Source: Prado023 sp963736425
GTDB taxonomy: Bacteria; Actinomycetota; Actinomycetes; S36-B12; CAIYMF01
Length of the DNA: 34,233 nucleotides
Assembly: GCA_963736425.1 (NCBI GenBank)
Contig: CAVTOX010000039.1
Coordinates: 1-34,233 of the forward strand
Reading direction: 5' to 3'
Both the position numbers and the translations under genes were made by a program. The notes under the pieces are model-generated. The model searched no databases and was not told where the DNA came from. It saw nothing but the letters and a program-made list of their open reading frames with translations. Every line of letters begins with the position of its first letter. The stretch's first letter is position 1. Positions 15,986-24,267 of the stretch are shown one piece after another.

Positions 15986-16903
15986 TCAGCGGAAGATGCC
16001 GCGGCGGCGCACGAGCATCCGGTAGAGGTTGTGCTGGATCGTCTCGCGCACCTGGTCGGTGATCTCGAAGACGAGCATCGGGTCCTCAGCCGCTGTCTCA
16101 CCGAAGCCCTCGGCGTCGATGGGCTCACCGAACTCGATGATCCACTTCGAGGGCAGCGGCACCATGCCGAGCGGTCCCAGCCAGGGGAAGGTCGGGGTGA
16201 TGGGGAAGTAGGGCAGCCCGAGCATGCGGGCCAGCACCTTGACGTTGCCCAGCATCGGGTAGATCTCCTCGGACCCCACCACCGAGCAGGGCACGATCGG
16301 GACACCGGTCTTGAGGGCCGCTGACACGAAGCCCCCTCGCCCGAAGCGCTGCAGCCGATACCGCTCGGAGAACGACTTGCCCGTGCCCTTGTAGCCCTCA
16401 GGCCAGACGCCCACGAGCTCTCCGGCGCGCAACAGCCGCTCGGCGTCCGCGTTGCAGGCCAGCGTGGCGCCGGCCTTGCGGGCGAGCATGCCGACGAACG
16501 GCATGTCGAAGACGATGTCCGCGCCCAGGGGTCGCAGGTGCCGACCGTTCGGATGGGTGTCGTGGATGGCCATCTGCACCATGACGGCGTCCAGGCCGAT
16601 CGTGCCCGCGTGGTTGGCCACCACCAGGGCCCCGCCCTCGGCCGGCACGTTCTCGATCCCGCGGACCTCGACCCGGAACCAGTGCCGGTAGAGCGGGCGC
16701 AGCGCTGCCAGCAGGACGCTGTCGTTGAAGTCGGGATCGAAGCCGAACTCGTCGACCTCGTACTGGCCCAGGGCGCGGCGGCGCAGGAACTCCAGGGCGC
16801 CGCCGACCTGCTCGGCCCAGCTCAGGTCCTCGCCGATCACGGCCACGTCCGTGCTGGCCGGCTCGTCGGCTCCGGGCATGCGCAGCACGCGGGCGTCATT
16901 CAC
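15986..16903 (-). CDS. 1-acylglycerol-3-phosphate acyltransferase-like (PlsC family)
   Basis: 305 residues. The acyltransferase block I reads NHAGTIGLDAVM, with the spacing of the Rv0502-type subfamily, and block III reads VWPEGYKGTGK. A later IVPCSVVGSEEIYP is also typical. It would acylate a lysophospholipid or a related glycolipid at the inner membrane face. The GTG at 16903 overlaps the stop of the epimerase gene (GTGA), and a second in-frame GTG lies at 16912. The order bS22, epimerase, acyltransferase is the same as Rv0500B-Rv0502 in M. tuberculosis. The first ~50 residues precede the conserved fold. Confidence 0.87.
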   Translation of the reverse strand: MNDARVLRMPGADEPASTDVAVIGEDLSWAEQVGGALEFLRRRALGQYEVDEFGFDPDFNDSVLLAALRPLYRHWFRVEVRGIENVPAEGGALVVANHAGTIGLDAVMVQMAIHDTHPNGRHLRPLGADIVFDMPFVGMLARKAGATLACNADAERLLRAGELVGVWPEGYKGTGKSFSERYRLQRFGRGGFVSAALKTGVPIVPCSVVGSEEIYPMLGNVKVLARMLGLPYFPITPTFPWLGPLGMVPLPSKWIIEFGEPIDAEGFGETAAEDPMLVFEITDQVRETIQHNLYRMLVRRRGIFR

Positions 16904-17925
16904 GCCGACCACCCGGACAGGATGCGCCCGGCAACCGTCTCCGCGCCCGCGACGAGCTCGGGGGTGATCACGTTGTTCAGCCGCCGGGCATGGACGAAGT
17001 CGTCGAAGGTCTCGGCGGTGCTGTACCCAGGGGTGTAGCCGAACAGATCCTTCAGGCGCGTCGTGTCCACAGCGCGACCGTGCGTGAGCAACCGGATCTG
17101 CTCCGGGCTGAAGTCGGCGAATCCCCCCCGGCGGACCCAGCGGCCCGCGATGCCCACGAGCGGGGACCACACCGGGACCCCCACACGCCCGGCACGGCGG
17201 ATGGCCTGCGAGAGGGCCAGGACTCCATCGCCGGCCACGTTGAAGGTGCCGGCGTGATCCTCCACGGTCGCACGGCGGAGCACCTCGAGGCCGTCGTCCT
17301 CGTGGACGAACTGCAGCCGGGCGTCGTAGCCCAGGACGGTCGGGATGACCGGCAGCGAGAAGTACTGAGCCATCGGGGTGTTCGCCGTCGGTCCCAGGAA
17401 GTTGGCGAAGCGCAACGTGGTGACGGTGAGGTCGGGGCGGCGGCGAGCCAGGCCGCGCACGTAGGACTCGACCTCGACCGAGTCCTTGGCCCACCCGGAG
17501 GTGGGCAGGCTGGTCGGCTCCATGTCCTCGCTGAGCATCGCGGCGTCCGCCGCGCCTGCCCCGTAGACGGAGGTGGAGGACTTCACCACCAGCTTCTGCA
17601 CCGAGGACGCCTTCTGGCAAGCGGCCAGAAGCTGCATCGTCCCGATGACGTTGATCTCCTTCATCGGGGTGCGCCCGCCGGCCTGGCGGGGGGTCGCGAT
17701 GACTCCCATGTGCACGACGGTGTCGACCCCAGCCGTGGAGATCACCTTGCCGATGATCGGGTTGCGGATGTCGGCCCGGACGAAGTCGGCCCCACCGATG
17801 TCACCGGTGGGGGTCACGACATCGACACCGATGACCCGCTCGACCTCGGGGTCATCGGTGAGCAGGCGCGCCATCCTGCCGCCGAGGTAACGGGAGACCC
17901 CCGTCACGAGAACGACGCGCGCCAT
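16900..17925 (-). CDS. NAD-dependent epimerase/dehydratase (extended SDR), GalE2-like
   Basis: 341 residues. The Rossmann start VVLVTGVSRYLGG carries the nucleotide-binding glycines. KSSTSVYG and LRFANFLGPTANTP are family marks. The usual catalytic YxxxK is not present: the equivalent place reads GWAKDS (W145, K147). The related mycobacterial GalE2 subfamily is described from memory as having GYGKD, so Tyr to Trp is the notable change here. It may bind a nucleotide sugar without being a true UDP-glucose epimerase. The ATG at 17925 lies four bases after the bS22 stop, and its own stop overlaps the acyltransferase GTG, so three genes are coupled. Confidence 0.87.
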   Translation of the reverse strand: MARVVLVTGVSRYLGGRMARLLTDDPEVERVIGVDVVTPTGDIGGADFVRADIRNPIIGKVISTAGVDTVVHMGVIATPRQAGGRTPMKEINVIGTMQLLAACQKASSVQKLVVKSSTSVYGAGAADAAMLSEDMEPTSLPTSGWAKDSVEVESYVRGLARRRPDLTVTTLRFANFLGPTANTPMAQYFSLPVIPTVLGYDARLQFVHEDDGLEVLRRATVEDHAGTFNVAGDGVLALSQAIRRAGRVGVPVWSPLVGIAGRWVRRGGFADFSPEQIRLLTHGRAVDTTRLKDLFGYTPGYSTAETFDDFVHARRLNNVITPELVAGAETVAGRILSGWSA

Positions 17926-17929
17926 GGTG

Positions 17930-18028
17930 CTACTTGGCGTTACGGCGCTGGACCCGCGTGCGCTTGAGCAGTTTGCGGTGCTTCTTCTTCGCCATCCGCT
18001 TGCGACGCTTCTTGATCACAGAACCCAC
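17930..18028 (-). CDS. Small ribosomal protein bS22 (AURKAIP1/COX24-like)
   Basis: 32 residues, extremely basic, starting (M)GSVIKKRRKRMAKKKH and ending VQRRNAK. This is the short actinobacterial protein known as Rv0500B in M. tuberculosis and found as bS22 bound near the decoding centre of the 30S subunit in mycobacterial ribosome structures. The start is a GTG at 18028 with GAGG about seven bases upstream. It is the first gene of the bS22-epimerase-acyltransferase unit. A candidate -10 TAACAT lies upstream. Such a short reading frame is easily missed by gene finders. Confidence 0.9.
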   Translation of the reverse strand: MGSVIKKRRKRMAKKKHRKLLKRTRVQRRNAK

Positions 18029-18063
18029 AGGGAGACCTCACAGACTTGCCGGAAATTACGGCC

Positions 18064-18069
18064 ATGTTA
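18064..18069 (-). promoter_or_regulatory. Candidate -10 of the bS22 operon
   Basis: TAACAT on the minus strand would start the transcript near 18057, about 29 bases before the bS22 GTG. Confidence 0.4.
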
Positions 18070-18131
18070 CCGCTCGGGCGCACCTGCCCGAAACCACACC
18101 GGACCCCTGTGCCCTCAAGGACCGGGAGACC

Positions 18132-18329
18132 TCAGGCGGTGTCGACGAACGAGCGACGCAGGTAGTCATCCACGACGTACTCGGGGATCCGTACGGAGCG
18201 GCCGACCTTCAGTGCGGGAAGGGCTCCGGAGTTGACCATGCGGTACACCGTCATCTTCGACAGTCGCATGATGGCCGCCACCTCTGCCACGGTCAGCAGA
18301 CGGACCTCGCCCAATGGTCGATCAGTCAT
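18132..18329 (-). CDS. BldC-like/excisionase-type helix-turn-helix protein
   Basis: 65 residues. The core LLTVAEVAAIMRLSKMTVYRMVNSG is a MerR-like winged HTH of the BldC/excisionase type and is nearly the same as Rv0500A. It should bind DNA, possibly as side-by-side units as BldC does. The frame is open to a TTG at 18347, but the ATG at 18329 has a full GGAGGTGAT ribosome-binding site four bases upstream and is the clear start. It lies just upstream of the bS22 unit, the same order as in mycobacteria. The target genes are unknown; its own promoter has a palindrome that could be its site. Confidence 0.9.
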   Translation of the reverse strand: MTDRPLGEVRLLTVAEVAAIMRLSKMTVYRMVNSGALPALKVGRSVRIPEYVVDDYLRRSFVDTA

Positions 18330-18364
18330 CGGATCACCTCCCCTCAACGGGTTTCGAATACCTC

Positions 18365-18393
18365 ATCCTACGCCTGAGTAGGCTGGGATGAAA
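18365..18393 (-). promoter_or_regulatory. Promoter of the BldC-like gene with overlapping palindrome
   Basis: On the minus strand: TTTCAT (18393-18388), 17 bases, TAGGAT (18370-18365). A palindrome CCTAC-N6-GTAGG (18367-18382) covers the -10 and part of the spacer, a suitable place for autoregulation. Confidence 0.5.
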
Positions 18394-18451
18394 CGGGCGA
18401 GCACAGGCGATGTGAACGCTCGCTTGGCGCCCAGCGGACCGGTGGCCGTGC

Positions 18452-19648
18452 TCAGAACGCCCCGAACGGGTCGGCCACCAGGCCCCAGTGCGGGAAGACC
18501 GCCCGCCGGGTGTCCATGATCGCGCGGTCCAGGGGATCCTCCGGGTGGTAGCTGCGCTCGAAGGGTTGCGCCCACGGATCGTTGCCGTCAGTCATCCGGC
18601 CGGGGGCCGCGCGACCCAGCAGGTCCAGCACGAACACCCGAAAGGCCTCGGGGGTGGGGGTCTCCGGGGTGATTGGGCGATGCAACGCCTCGGCGATCAG
18701 ATGGGTCCACGCCCGTGGGACCACGTCCACGACCTCATAGCCACCCCCGCCGACGGCGACCCAGCGCCCACCGGCCAGGCGATGGGCCAGCCGGTGCACG
18801 GCGGAGTACGAGGCGCGCTGGCCGTCCACGCTGAGCAGCAGATGGGCCATGGCGTCCTCGAAGTGCGAGTCGCAGCCGTGCTGGCTGACCAGGAACTCGG
18901 GGTCGAACTCCTCGAGGACGGCCGGGACGACCGCATTGAACGCACGCAGCCACTGGTTGTCGGCGGTCCCGGCGGGCAGCGCGACGTTCACCGACGTACC
19001 CTCGGCCCCCGGGGCACCGATGTCGCCCGGCCACCCGGTTCCCGGGAAGAGGGTCCGGCCGCTCTCATGCAGGCTGATCGTCAGCACCCGCGGATCGTCG
19101 TAGAACATCGCCTGCACGCCGTCGCCGTGGTGGGCGTCGACATCGATGTAGGCCACGCGCTGCACCCCACGGTCGAGCAACCAGCGGATGGCCACCCCGA
19201 CGTCGTTGTAGACGCAGAAGCCGGCCGCGCGGTCAGCCATCGCGTGGTGCATCCCACCGAACAGGTTCACGGCATGCTGCGAGCGCCCAGAGTGCACCTC
19301 CTCGACCGCCCGGACCGTGGCACCGCACAGGTGCGCGGCGGCCTCGTGCATGCGCGGGAACACCGGCACGTCATCGGTGCCCATCCCGAACCTCGGGTCA
19401 CCCGGGTCCCCGGTGTGACCGGCGGTGCGCACGGCGGTGAGGAAGTCCGGCACGTGGACCTTCACGAGGTCGTGGACGCCCGCCGGCTCAACCTCACGGA
19501 TCACGTCGACGTTCGGGGCCTGCAGGAGCCCGAAGTCCTCGGCCAGGCGAAGCGCGAGCTGCACCCGGATCGGGGCCATCGGATGGCCCTGTCCGAAGTT
19601 GTAGGCCGACAACGAGGGGTCGGCGATCACAGCCACCCGATCGCTCAC
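18452..19648 (-). CDS. acuC: AcuC / histone-deacetylase family protein
   Basis: 398 residues. The zinc-dependent deacetylase signature is complete: H134-H135 (GGMHHAM), zinc ligands D171 and H173 in DVDAHHGDG, D260 in QHGCDSH, and Y304 in GGGGYE. AcuC-type enzymes remove acyl groups from lysine, for example to switch acetyl-CoA synthetase on. The GTG at 19648 is chosen over an upstream TTG because TACGGT stands six bases before it, the leaderless arrangement. No acetyl-CoA synthetase or acetyltransferase gene is next to it, so its target is open. It is divergent from trkH. Confidence 0.9.
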   Translation of the reverse strand: MSDRVAVIADPSLSAYNFGQGHPMAPIRVQLALRLAEDFGLLQAPNVDVIREVEPAGVHDLVKVHVPDFLTAVRTAGHTGDPGDPRFGMGTDDVPVFPRMHEAAAHLCGATVRAVEEVHSGRSQHAVNLFGGMHHAMADRAAGFCVYNDVGVAIRWLLDRGVQRVAYIDVDAHHGDGVQAMFYDDPRVLTISLHESGRTLFPGTGWPGDIGAPGAEGTSVNVALPAGTADNQWLRAFNAVVPAVLEEFDPEFLVSQHGCDSHFEDAMAHLLLSVDGQRASYSAVHRLAHRLAGGRWVAVGGGGYEVVDVVPRAWTHLIAEALHRPITPETPTPEAFRVFVLDLLGRAAPGRMTDGNDPWAQPFERSYHPEDPLDRAIMDTRRAVFPHWGLVADPFGAF

Positions 19649-19660
19649 CCGCCCACCGTA
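19649..19660 (-). promoter_or_regulatory. Leaderless promoter of acuC
   Basis: TACGGT (19660-19655 on minus), six bases, then the GTG at 19648. Confidence 0.5.
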
Positions 19661-19837
19661 GTCCCAGAGCGCTGCGCGACGGCGCGCGGGAGGCGGGCCA
19701 GAACGGGCATAGCCGCCCCGCAAGTGAATAGCCTCGCGACATGATCCCGCGTCGCGCCCGCAACGAGCCGCGGCGCAGGATGCTCCGGGCTCGACGTCGG
19801 CACGAGGCAGGGCCGCAAGCCCCGGACAGGTACCACG

Positions 19838-21367
19838 GTGACCGCCCCCAACCAGGCAGGCACCTCCCAGGTCGCGGCCCGCTCGCAGGCCCAGCAGGCC
19901 CGGATCGGGCGCCGATCCCCGGCTCGCTCCATCACCTTGTCGTTCGCGGTCCTGTGCGGCCTCGGGACCCTGCTGCTGATGCTGCCGATGATGCGCACCG
20001 GGCCCGGATCGGCCAGCCCCGCGGTCGCACTGTTCACTGCCGTGAGCGCCACGTGCGTCACCGGGCTGGCCGTGGTGGACACCCCGACCTACTGGAGCAT
20101 GGCGGGCCAGGTCGCGATCCTCGTGCTCATCCAGATCGGCGGCTTCGGCATCCAGGCGCTCGGGACGTTGTGGATCCTGCTTCTCAACCGCAAGCTGGGG
20201 ACGGCATCACGTCTCGCCGCTCAGGCCGAGACGGGCGTGCTCACCCAGGGCGACGTCCGTCAGGTGCTCACCGCGCTGGCCGTCATCACCCTGACCGTCG
20301 AGTCGGTCGTCGCCGCGATCCTCGGCGCCCGGTTCTGGTCGCACTACGACCTCCCGCTCGGGGAGGCAGCCTGGAAGGGCATCTTCCACAGCATCAGCGC
20401 CTTCAACAACGCCGGGTTCGCCCTCGCGTCGGACTCGCTGATCTCCTACGGCCAGGACCCGCTGATCCTCGGACCGATCGCCCTGGCCATCGTGCTCGGT
20501 GGCCTGGGCTTCCTGGTCATCGTCGAGATCTTCCGGCGGGCCACAGGGGCTCGCGGGGTCGTGCCTCGACGGCGCAGCCCGCAGATGACCCCCGACGAGG
20601 TGGTCGCCCGCGGCAGCGAGCTGTCCCGTCGCTCGCGCTACCGGATGGGCGACTTCCACCCGGAGCGCTTCGGGTTCGGCAACCCGATCCCGCTGTCGCT
20701 GCACACCCGCCTGATGCTCATCGGCACCGCGGTGATGATGCTCGTCGGGACGCTGGGCTTCGGCCTGTTCGAGTGGACCAACCCGGACACTCTCGGGGCG
20801 ATGTCCTGGTGGGAGAAGGGCCTCCAGGCGGTCTTCTCCGGAGGCATCACACCACGCACCGCTGGATTCAACACGGTGGACTACGGCGCGGTGATCCCCG
20901 AGACCCGACTGCTCACGGACGCGCTGATGTTCATCGGCGGCGGCAGCGGCAGCACCGCCGGCGGCATCAAGGTGACCACGCTGATGATCCTCATCGTCGC
21001 CGCACGTGCTGAGATCCGCGGTCACCAGGACGTCAACGTCCTCGACCGCCGGATCCCCAACACCACCGTCCGGGTGGCGATCTCCGTGGCCATGATCAGC
21101 CTGAGTGCCGTACTCATCGGGACCATGGCCCTGCAGGCCCTGACGGACCTCAGCCAGGACCTGGCGCTCTTCGAGGTCACCTCCGCGCTGGCCACCGTGG
21201 GCCTGTCGGCCAACGTCACCCCGGGGCTGCCTCAGACCGCGCAGCTGCTGCTCGTGGCCCTGATGTTCCTGGGCCGCGTGGGACCCCTCACGCTGGCCTC
21301 GTCGCTGTCCCTGCGCAGCTCAGCCCGCGACTACCGGCTGCCCGAGGGCCGCCCGATGATCGGCTGA
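19838..21367 (+). CDS. trkH: Potassium uptake membrane subunit, TrkH/KtrB type
   Basis: 509 residues with four pore repeats, each showing a filter-like loop: SATCVTGLAV, SAFNNAGFAL, GGITPRTAGFNTVD and GLSANVTPG. These belong to the SKT superfamily that takes up K+ (or Na+-coupled K+). The start is a GTG at 19838 that begins a short cytoplasmic tail before the first helix. A TAGCCT -10 at 19729-19734 would put the transcript start near 19741 and leave a leader of about 97 bases. trkA follows after 21 bases on the same strand. As the partner has a single RCK unit, the pair is closer to KtrAB than to E. coli TrkAH. Confidence 0.92.
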   Translation: MTAPNQAGTSQVAARSQAQQARIGRRSPARSITLSFAVLCGLGTLLLMLPMMRTGPGSASPAVALFTAVSATCVTGLAVVDTPTYWSMAGQVAILVLIQIGGFGIQALGTLWILLLNRKLGTASRLAAQAETGVLTQGDVRQVLTALAVITLTVESVVAAILGARFWSHYDLPLGEAAWKGIFHSISAFNNAGFALASDSLISYGQDPLILGPIALAIVLGGLGFLVIVEIFRRATGARGVVPRRRSPQMTPDEVVARGSELSRRSRYRMGDFHPERFGFGNPIPLSLHTRLMLIGTAVMMLVGTLGFGLFEWTNPDTLGAMSWWEKGLQAVFSGGITPRTAGFNTVDYGAVIPETRLLTDALMFIGGGSGSTAGGIKVTTLMILIVAARAEIRGHQDVNVLDRRIPNTTVRVAISVAMISLSAVLIGTMALQALTDLSQDLALFEVTSALATVGLSANVTPGLPQTAQLLLVALMFLGRVGPLTLASSLSLRSSARDYRLPEGRPMIG

Positions 21368-21388
21368 TCGTCATGAGAGGAGAGCCCG

Positions 21389-22053
21389 ATGTCTGCTCGC
21401 GAGGTTGAGCCGGTCGTCGTCCTGGGTCTGGGACGGTTCGGCCAGTCAGTGGCCTTCGCCCTGACCCGGGAGGGCTGCGAGGTGCTGGCCATCGATCGCA
21501 ACCCCGACCTGGTCCGGGAGGCGAGCAAGCGGGTGACCATGGCGGTCGAGGCCGACGTGACCAGCAAGGAGGCCCTCGAGCAGCTCGGAGTCGGTGAGTA
21601 CACGCGCGCCGTGGTGGCCATGGGCGATGCCGTGGAAGCCTCCCTGGTCTGCGCCCTGGTGCTCAAGGAGGACCTCAAGATCCCGGAGATCTGGGCCAAG
21701 GCCGTCAACGCCCAGCAGGCCAAGATCCTGCGGAAGATCGGCGTCACCGAGGTGGTGTACCCCGAGCTCGAGGTGGGCCGCCGGGTCGCGCACGCCCTGC
21801 TCGGCCACCGCACGGAGTACATCCCGACCGTGGACGGACTGGCCTATGCCGCCCTCCCGGTGAGCCGCCGGCTCGCGGGCCAGCGCATCGCCGACGCCCG
21901 CGAGCTGGCCGAGAAGGGGATCCTGGTGCTGGCCGTCAGCCGCAAGGGTCGGGGCATGCCGGAGACTGGCACACCCCGACCTGGTCCTCGGCGCTCGACG
22001 ACGTCCTGGTCGTGTGCGGCCCGGAGGACGAGGTGTCACCGCTCCTGCTCTGA
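21389..22053 (+). CDS. trkA: Potassium channel regulatory subunit TrkA/KtrA, probable one-base deletion near the C-terminus
   Basis: About 221 residues after repair, the size of KtrA. The RCK_N Rossmann fold starts with GLGRFG (13-18), and the RCK_C ligand-binding part follows (about 135-221). It gates the TrkH channel by binding nucleotides; RCK_C domains of this kind are known c-di-AMP receptors in other bacteria. The ATG at 21389 has AGAGGAGAG upstream. After VSRKGRG the reading frame turns into a Pro/Arg-rich tail running to 22135 inside the convergent proC. Adding one G to GGGG 21951-21954 instead gives HAGDWHTPTWSS and ALDDVLVVCGPEDEV, ending at TGA 22051. A sequencing deletion is likely. 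Confidence 0.87.
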
Positions 22054-22067
22054 GCAGCCGCGCACGG

Positions 22068-22914
22068 TCAGGACTGGCCCAGCTCGGCGGATCGGTCGCG
22101 GCAGGCGCGCATGGCGTTGGCGAACGCCGCCTTGACCGCGGCGTCATCGAGCACGTGCAGCGCGGCGGCAGTGGTGCCCCCGGGTGAGGTCACGTTCTCG
22201 CGAAGCACGGTGGGGTGCTCGCCGGTGTCGCGCATCATCGTGGCAGCCCCGAGCAGGGTCTGGACCGTGAGGTCGTGGGCCAGCGGCCGGGGCAGCCCCA
22301 GCATCACCCCGGCGTCGATCATCGCCTCGGCCACGTAGAACACGTAGGCGGGTCCCGACCCGCTCACCGCCGTGACGGCGTCCTGCTGGGCCTCCGGTGC
22401 GGTCCGCACCTCCCCCACCGAGCTCAGGACCCGCTCAGCCAGCGCCAGCGACTCGGGTGGGCAGCCGGGCGCCGGGGACATCACCGACATGCCCCTCCCG
22501 ACCAGCGCCGGGGTGTTGGGCATGACACGCACCAGCGCCGTGCCCGCGAGGCAGGTGCGCCGCCAGGCGCATGGTGGGCAGCCCCGCGGCGATCGAGACC
22601 ACGGTGGCTCCGGGCTGCAGGTTGGCCGAGATGTCGTCGAGGACCCCGGTGACGTCGTGGGGCTTGACCGCGACAACCACGACGTCGGCCCCGACGACCG
22701 CCTGCGCCGATGGGCGGAACTCGATGCCATGGCGTTCGCGCACTGCGTTGGCTGTGGGCTCGTGAGCCTCGGCCGCGACGATGCGCGACGGGTCCCACCC
22801 GGCGTCGAGCATGCCGGCGAGCACCGCCTGCCCCATCCGACCGACCCCGAGCATGGCGACTCTCGGGTAACTGCGGGTCGCCGGCATCCTGGGCACGTCG
22901 CTGAAGTCCACCAT
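22068..22914 (-). pseudogene. proC: Pyrroline-5-carboxylate reductase, frameshifted by one extra base
   Basis: About 281 residues after repair. The N-terminal half has the NADP-binding glycines GVGRMGQAV and VVVVAVKPHDV. The C-terminal half, in another frame, has VRVMPNTPALVGRGM, AVSGSGPAYVF and the DLTVQTLLGAATMM...LRENVTSPGGTT block that is the ProC signature. The frames join if one base is dropped near 22548-22550, giving AAHLPAGTALVRVM. ProC makes the last step of proline synthesis, so real loss is improbable unless a second copy exists. The ATG at 22914 has GGAGGT eight bases upstream and TAGCCT (22941-22936) as a -10. It converges on trkA with 14 bases between them. Confidence 0.88.
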
Positions 22915-23031
22915 GGGTCCACACCTCCGCGCCGAAGGCTACGCGGGCCCACGCCACCTCGTCGCCCCGGCGGTACCGACGGGTGGGTACGGGGTCCACC
23001 GTTCCACTCGCGGTCGTGGACCGCGGACCGA

Positions 23032-23037
23032 TAGCCT
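23032..23037 (+). promoter_or_regulatory. -10 box of the App1-like gene
   Basis: TAGCCT, giving a start near 23044 and a short leader that holds the ribosome-binding site AGGAAAGG. Confidence 0.5.
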
Positions 23038-23066
23038 TACCGGCACCCACAGGAAAGGCAGGGCAG

Positions 23067-24248
23067 GTGAAGATCCCCAGTCTGTCCGGTCTGCCGGGCA
23101 CGTCGACAGTGACCGGGCTCCTCCAGGACATCGAGTCGCGCGTCGCCGGAGCCCTCGAGGACATCGACTGGGTCGACGTCGCGCAGACAGTCGACAAGAC
23201 CGTCAACTCCGGGGTCATCCAGTTGAAGACCCGGCGGCAGGCGCTGCGCCCGACGGTCGTGGTGACCTATCGGGGCTGGTACGCCGACGGGGTCGCGCAC
23301 CTGACCGCCCGGACGATCGAGAAGCCCCTGTTCGACGCCGGTGAGTTGTCGATGGGCCTGGGATCCACGCTGCGGGCCAACCTGCGCCGCTTCACAGTGC
23401 TGACCATGTCGGAGGTGACGGTCCGCGCGTCGATGGGACAGGTCTCCGACGAGTTCACCAGCGATGCCGACGGATACCTGCACATCGAGCTGCCTGTCGG
23501 TCCGCTGTCACCTGGGTGGCACGTGGTGGACATCGACCCTGTGGACGGCCCGGTGGCGCACACGACGGGTCGCGTGATGGTCCCGGATCCACGCGGCGGC
23601 GTTGCGGTGGTCTCGGACATCGACGACACGATCATGAAGACCGGACTCACCCAGGGGTGGACGGCATTGGGGCGAACACTCTTCCGCGATGTCGCCGACC
23701 GCAAGCCGGTCCTGGGGATGTCCACGTTCTACTCGGGCCTCGCCCGCGGGGACGGATCGCGGGGCGCGGCTCCGTTCTTCTACGTCTCGACGGGATCGTG
23801 GAACCTCTACGACTACCTGGTGGCCTTCGCCAACATGCACCGCTTCCCACGCGGCCCCTTGTTCCTCACCGACTGGGGCCCGACCTCCGATCGAGTCATG
23901 CGCGACGGCCGGGAGCACAAGCGCGCCACGATCCGCGCTCTCCTGGAGGGGAACCCGAACTACACGTTCGTCCTCATCGGCGACGTCGGGCAGGGCGACC
24001 CGGAGACCTACGAGCTGATGGCCCGGGAGTACCCCGGGCGGATCTCGGCCATCTTCCTGGTCTACGTCGGATCCCACCTGGCCGAGCGGGGCGAGCAGGT
24101 GGCCTCGCGGGCAGCGGCCCTTCGCGAGGAGGGCATCGGCATGTACTACGTGGACAACGCAGTCGAGGCCGTCACCGTGGCATGGCAACTTGGCCTCGTG
24201 GACCAGGCGACGACGATCGCTGTCGCCCGGGAGTTCGACGGGCGCTGA
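23067..24248 (+). CDS. App1-like phosphatidate phosphatase domain protein (DUF2183)
   Basis: 393 residues. An N-terminal domain (1-175) precedes a DUF2183 HAD-like catalytic domain with SDIDDT (D184, D186), FYVSTGSWNLYD, FLTDWGP and FVLIGDVGQGDPETY. Yeast App1 of this family is a Mg-dependent phosphatidate phosphatase; bacterial members are mostly uncharacterised. The GTG at 23067 has AGGAAAGG eight bases upstream. The frame is open before it, but the promoter lies there. No signal peptide or membrane segment is seen. Its neighbours do not explain its role. Confidence 0.85.
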   Translation: MKIPSLSGLPGTSTVTGLLQDIESRVAGALEDIDWVDVAQTVDKTVNSGVIQLKTRRQALRPTVVVTYRGWYADGVAHLTARTIEKPLFDAGELSMGLGSTLRANLRRFTVLTMSEVTVRASMGQVSDEFTSDADGYLHIELPVGPLSPGWHVVDIDPVDGPVAHTTGRVMVPDPRGGVAVVSDIDDTIMKTGLTQGWTALGRTLFRDVADRKPVLGMSTFYSGLARGDGSRGAAPFFYVSTGSWNLYDYLVAFANMHRFPRGPLFLTDWGPTSDRVMRDGREHKRATIRALLEGNPNYTFVLIGDVGQGDPETYELMAREYPGRISAIFLVYVGSHLAERGEQVASRAAALREEGIGMYYVDNAVEAVTVAWQLGLVDQATTIAVAREFDGR

Positions 24249-24267
24249 CGCCCGTCCGTCCGCCGGG

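Noticed and set aside
19741..21012. Frame starting at the leaderless-like ATG, overlapping trkH
   Set aside because: The protein is Arg/Gly/Pro-rich without motifs, whereas the overlapping trkH frame has all four pore loops. Kept only as a question about the transcript start.
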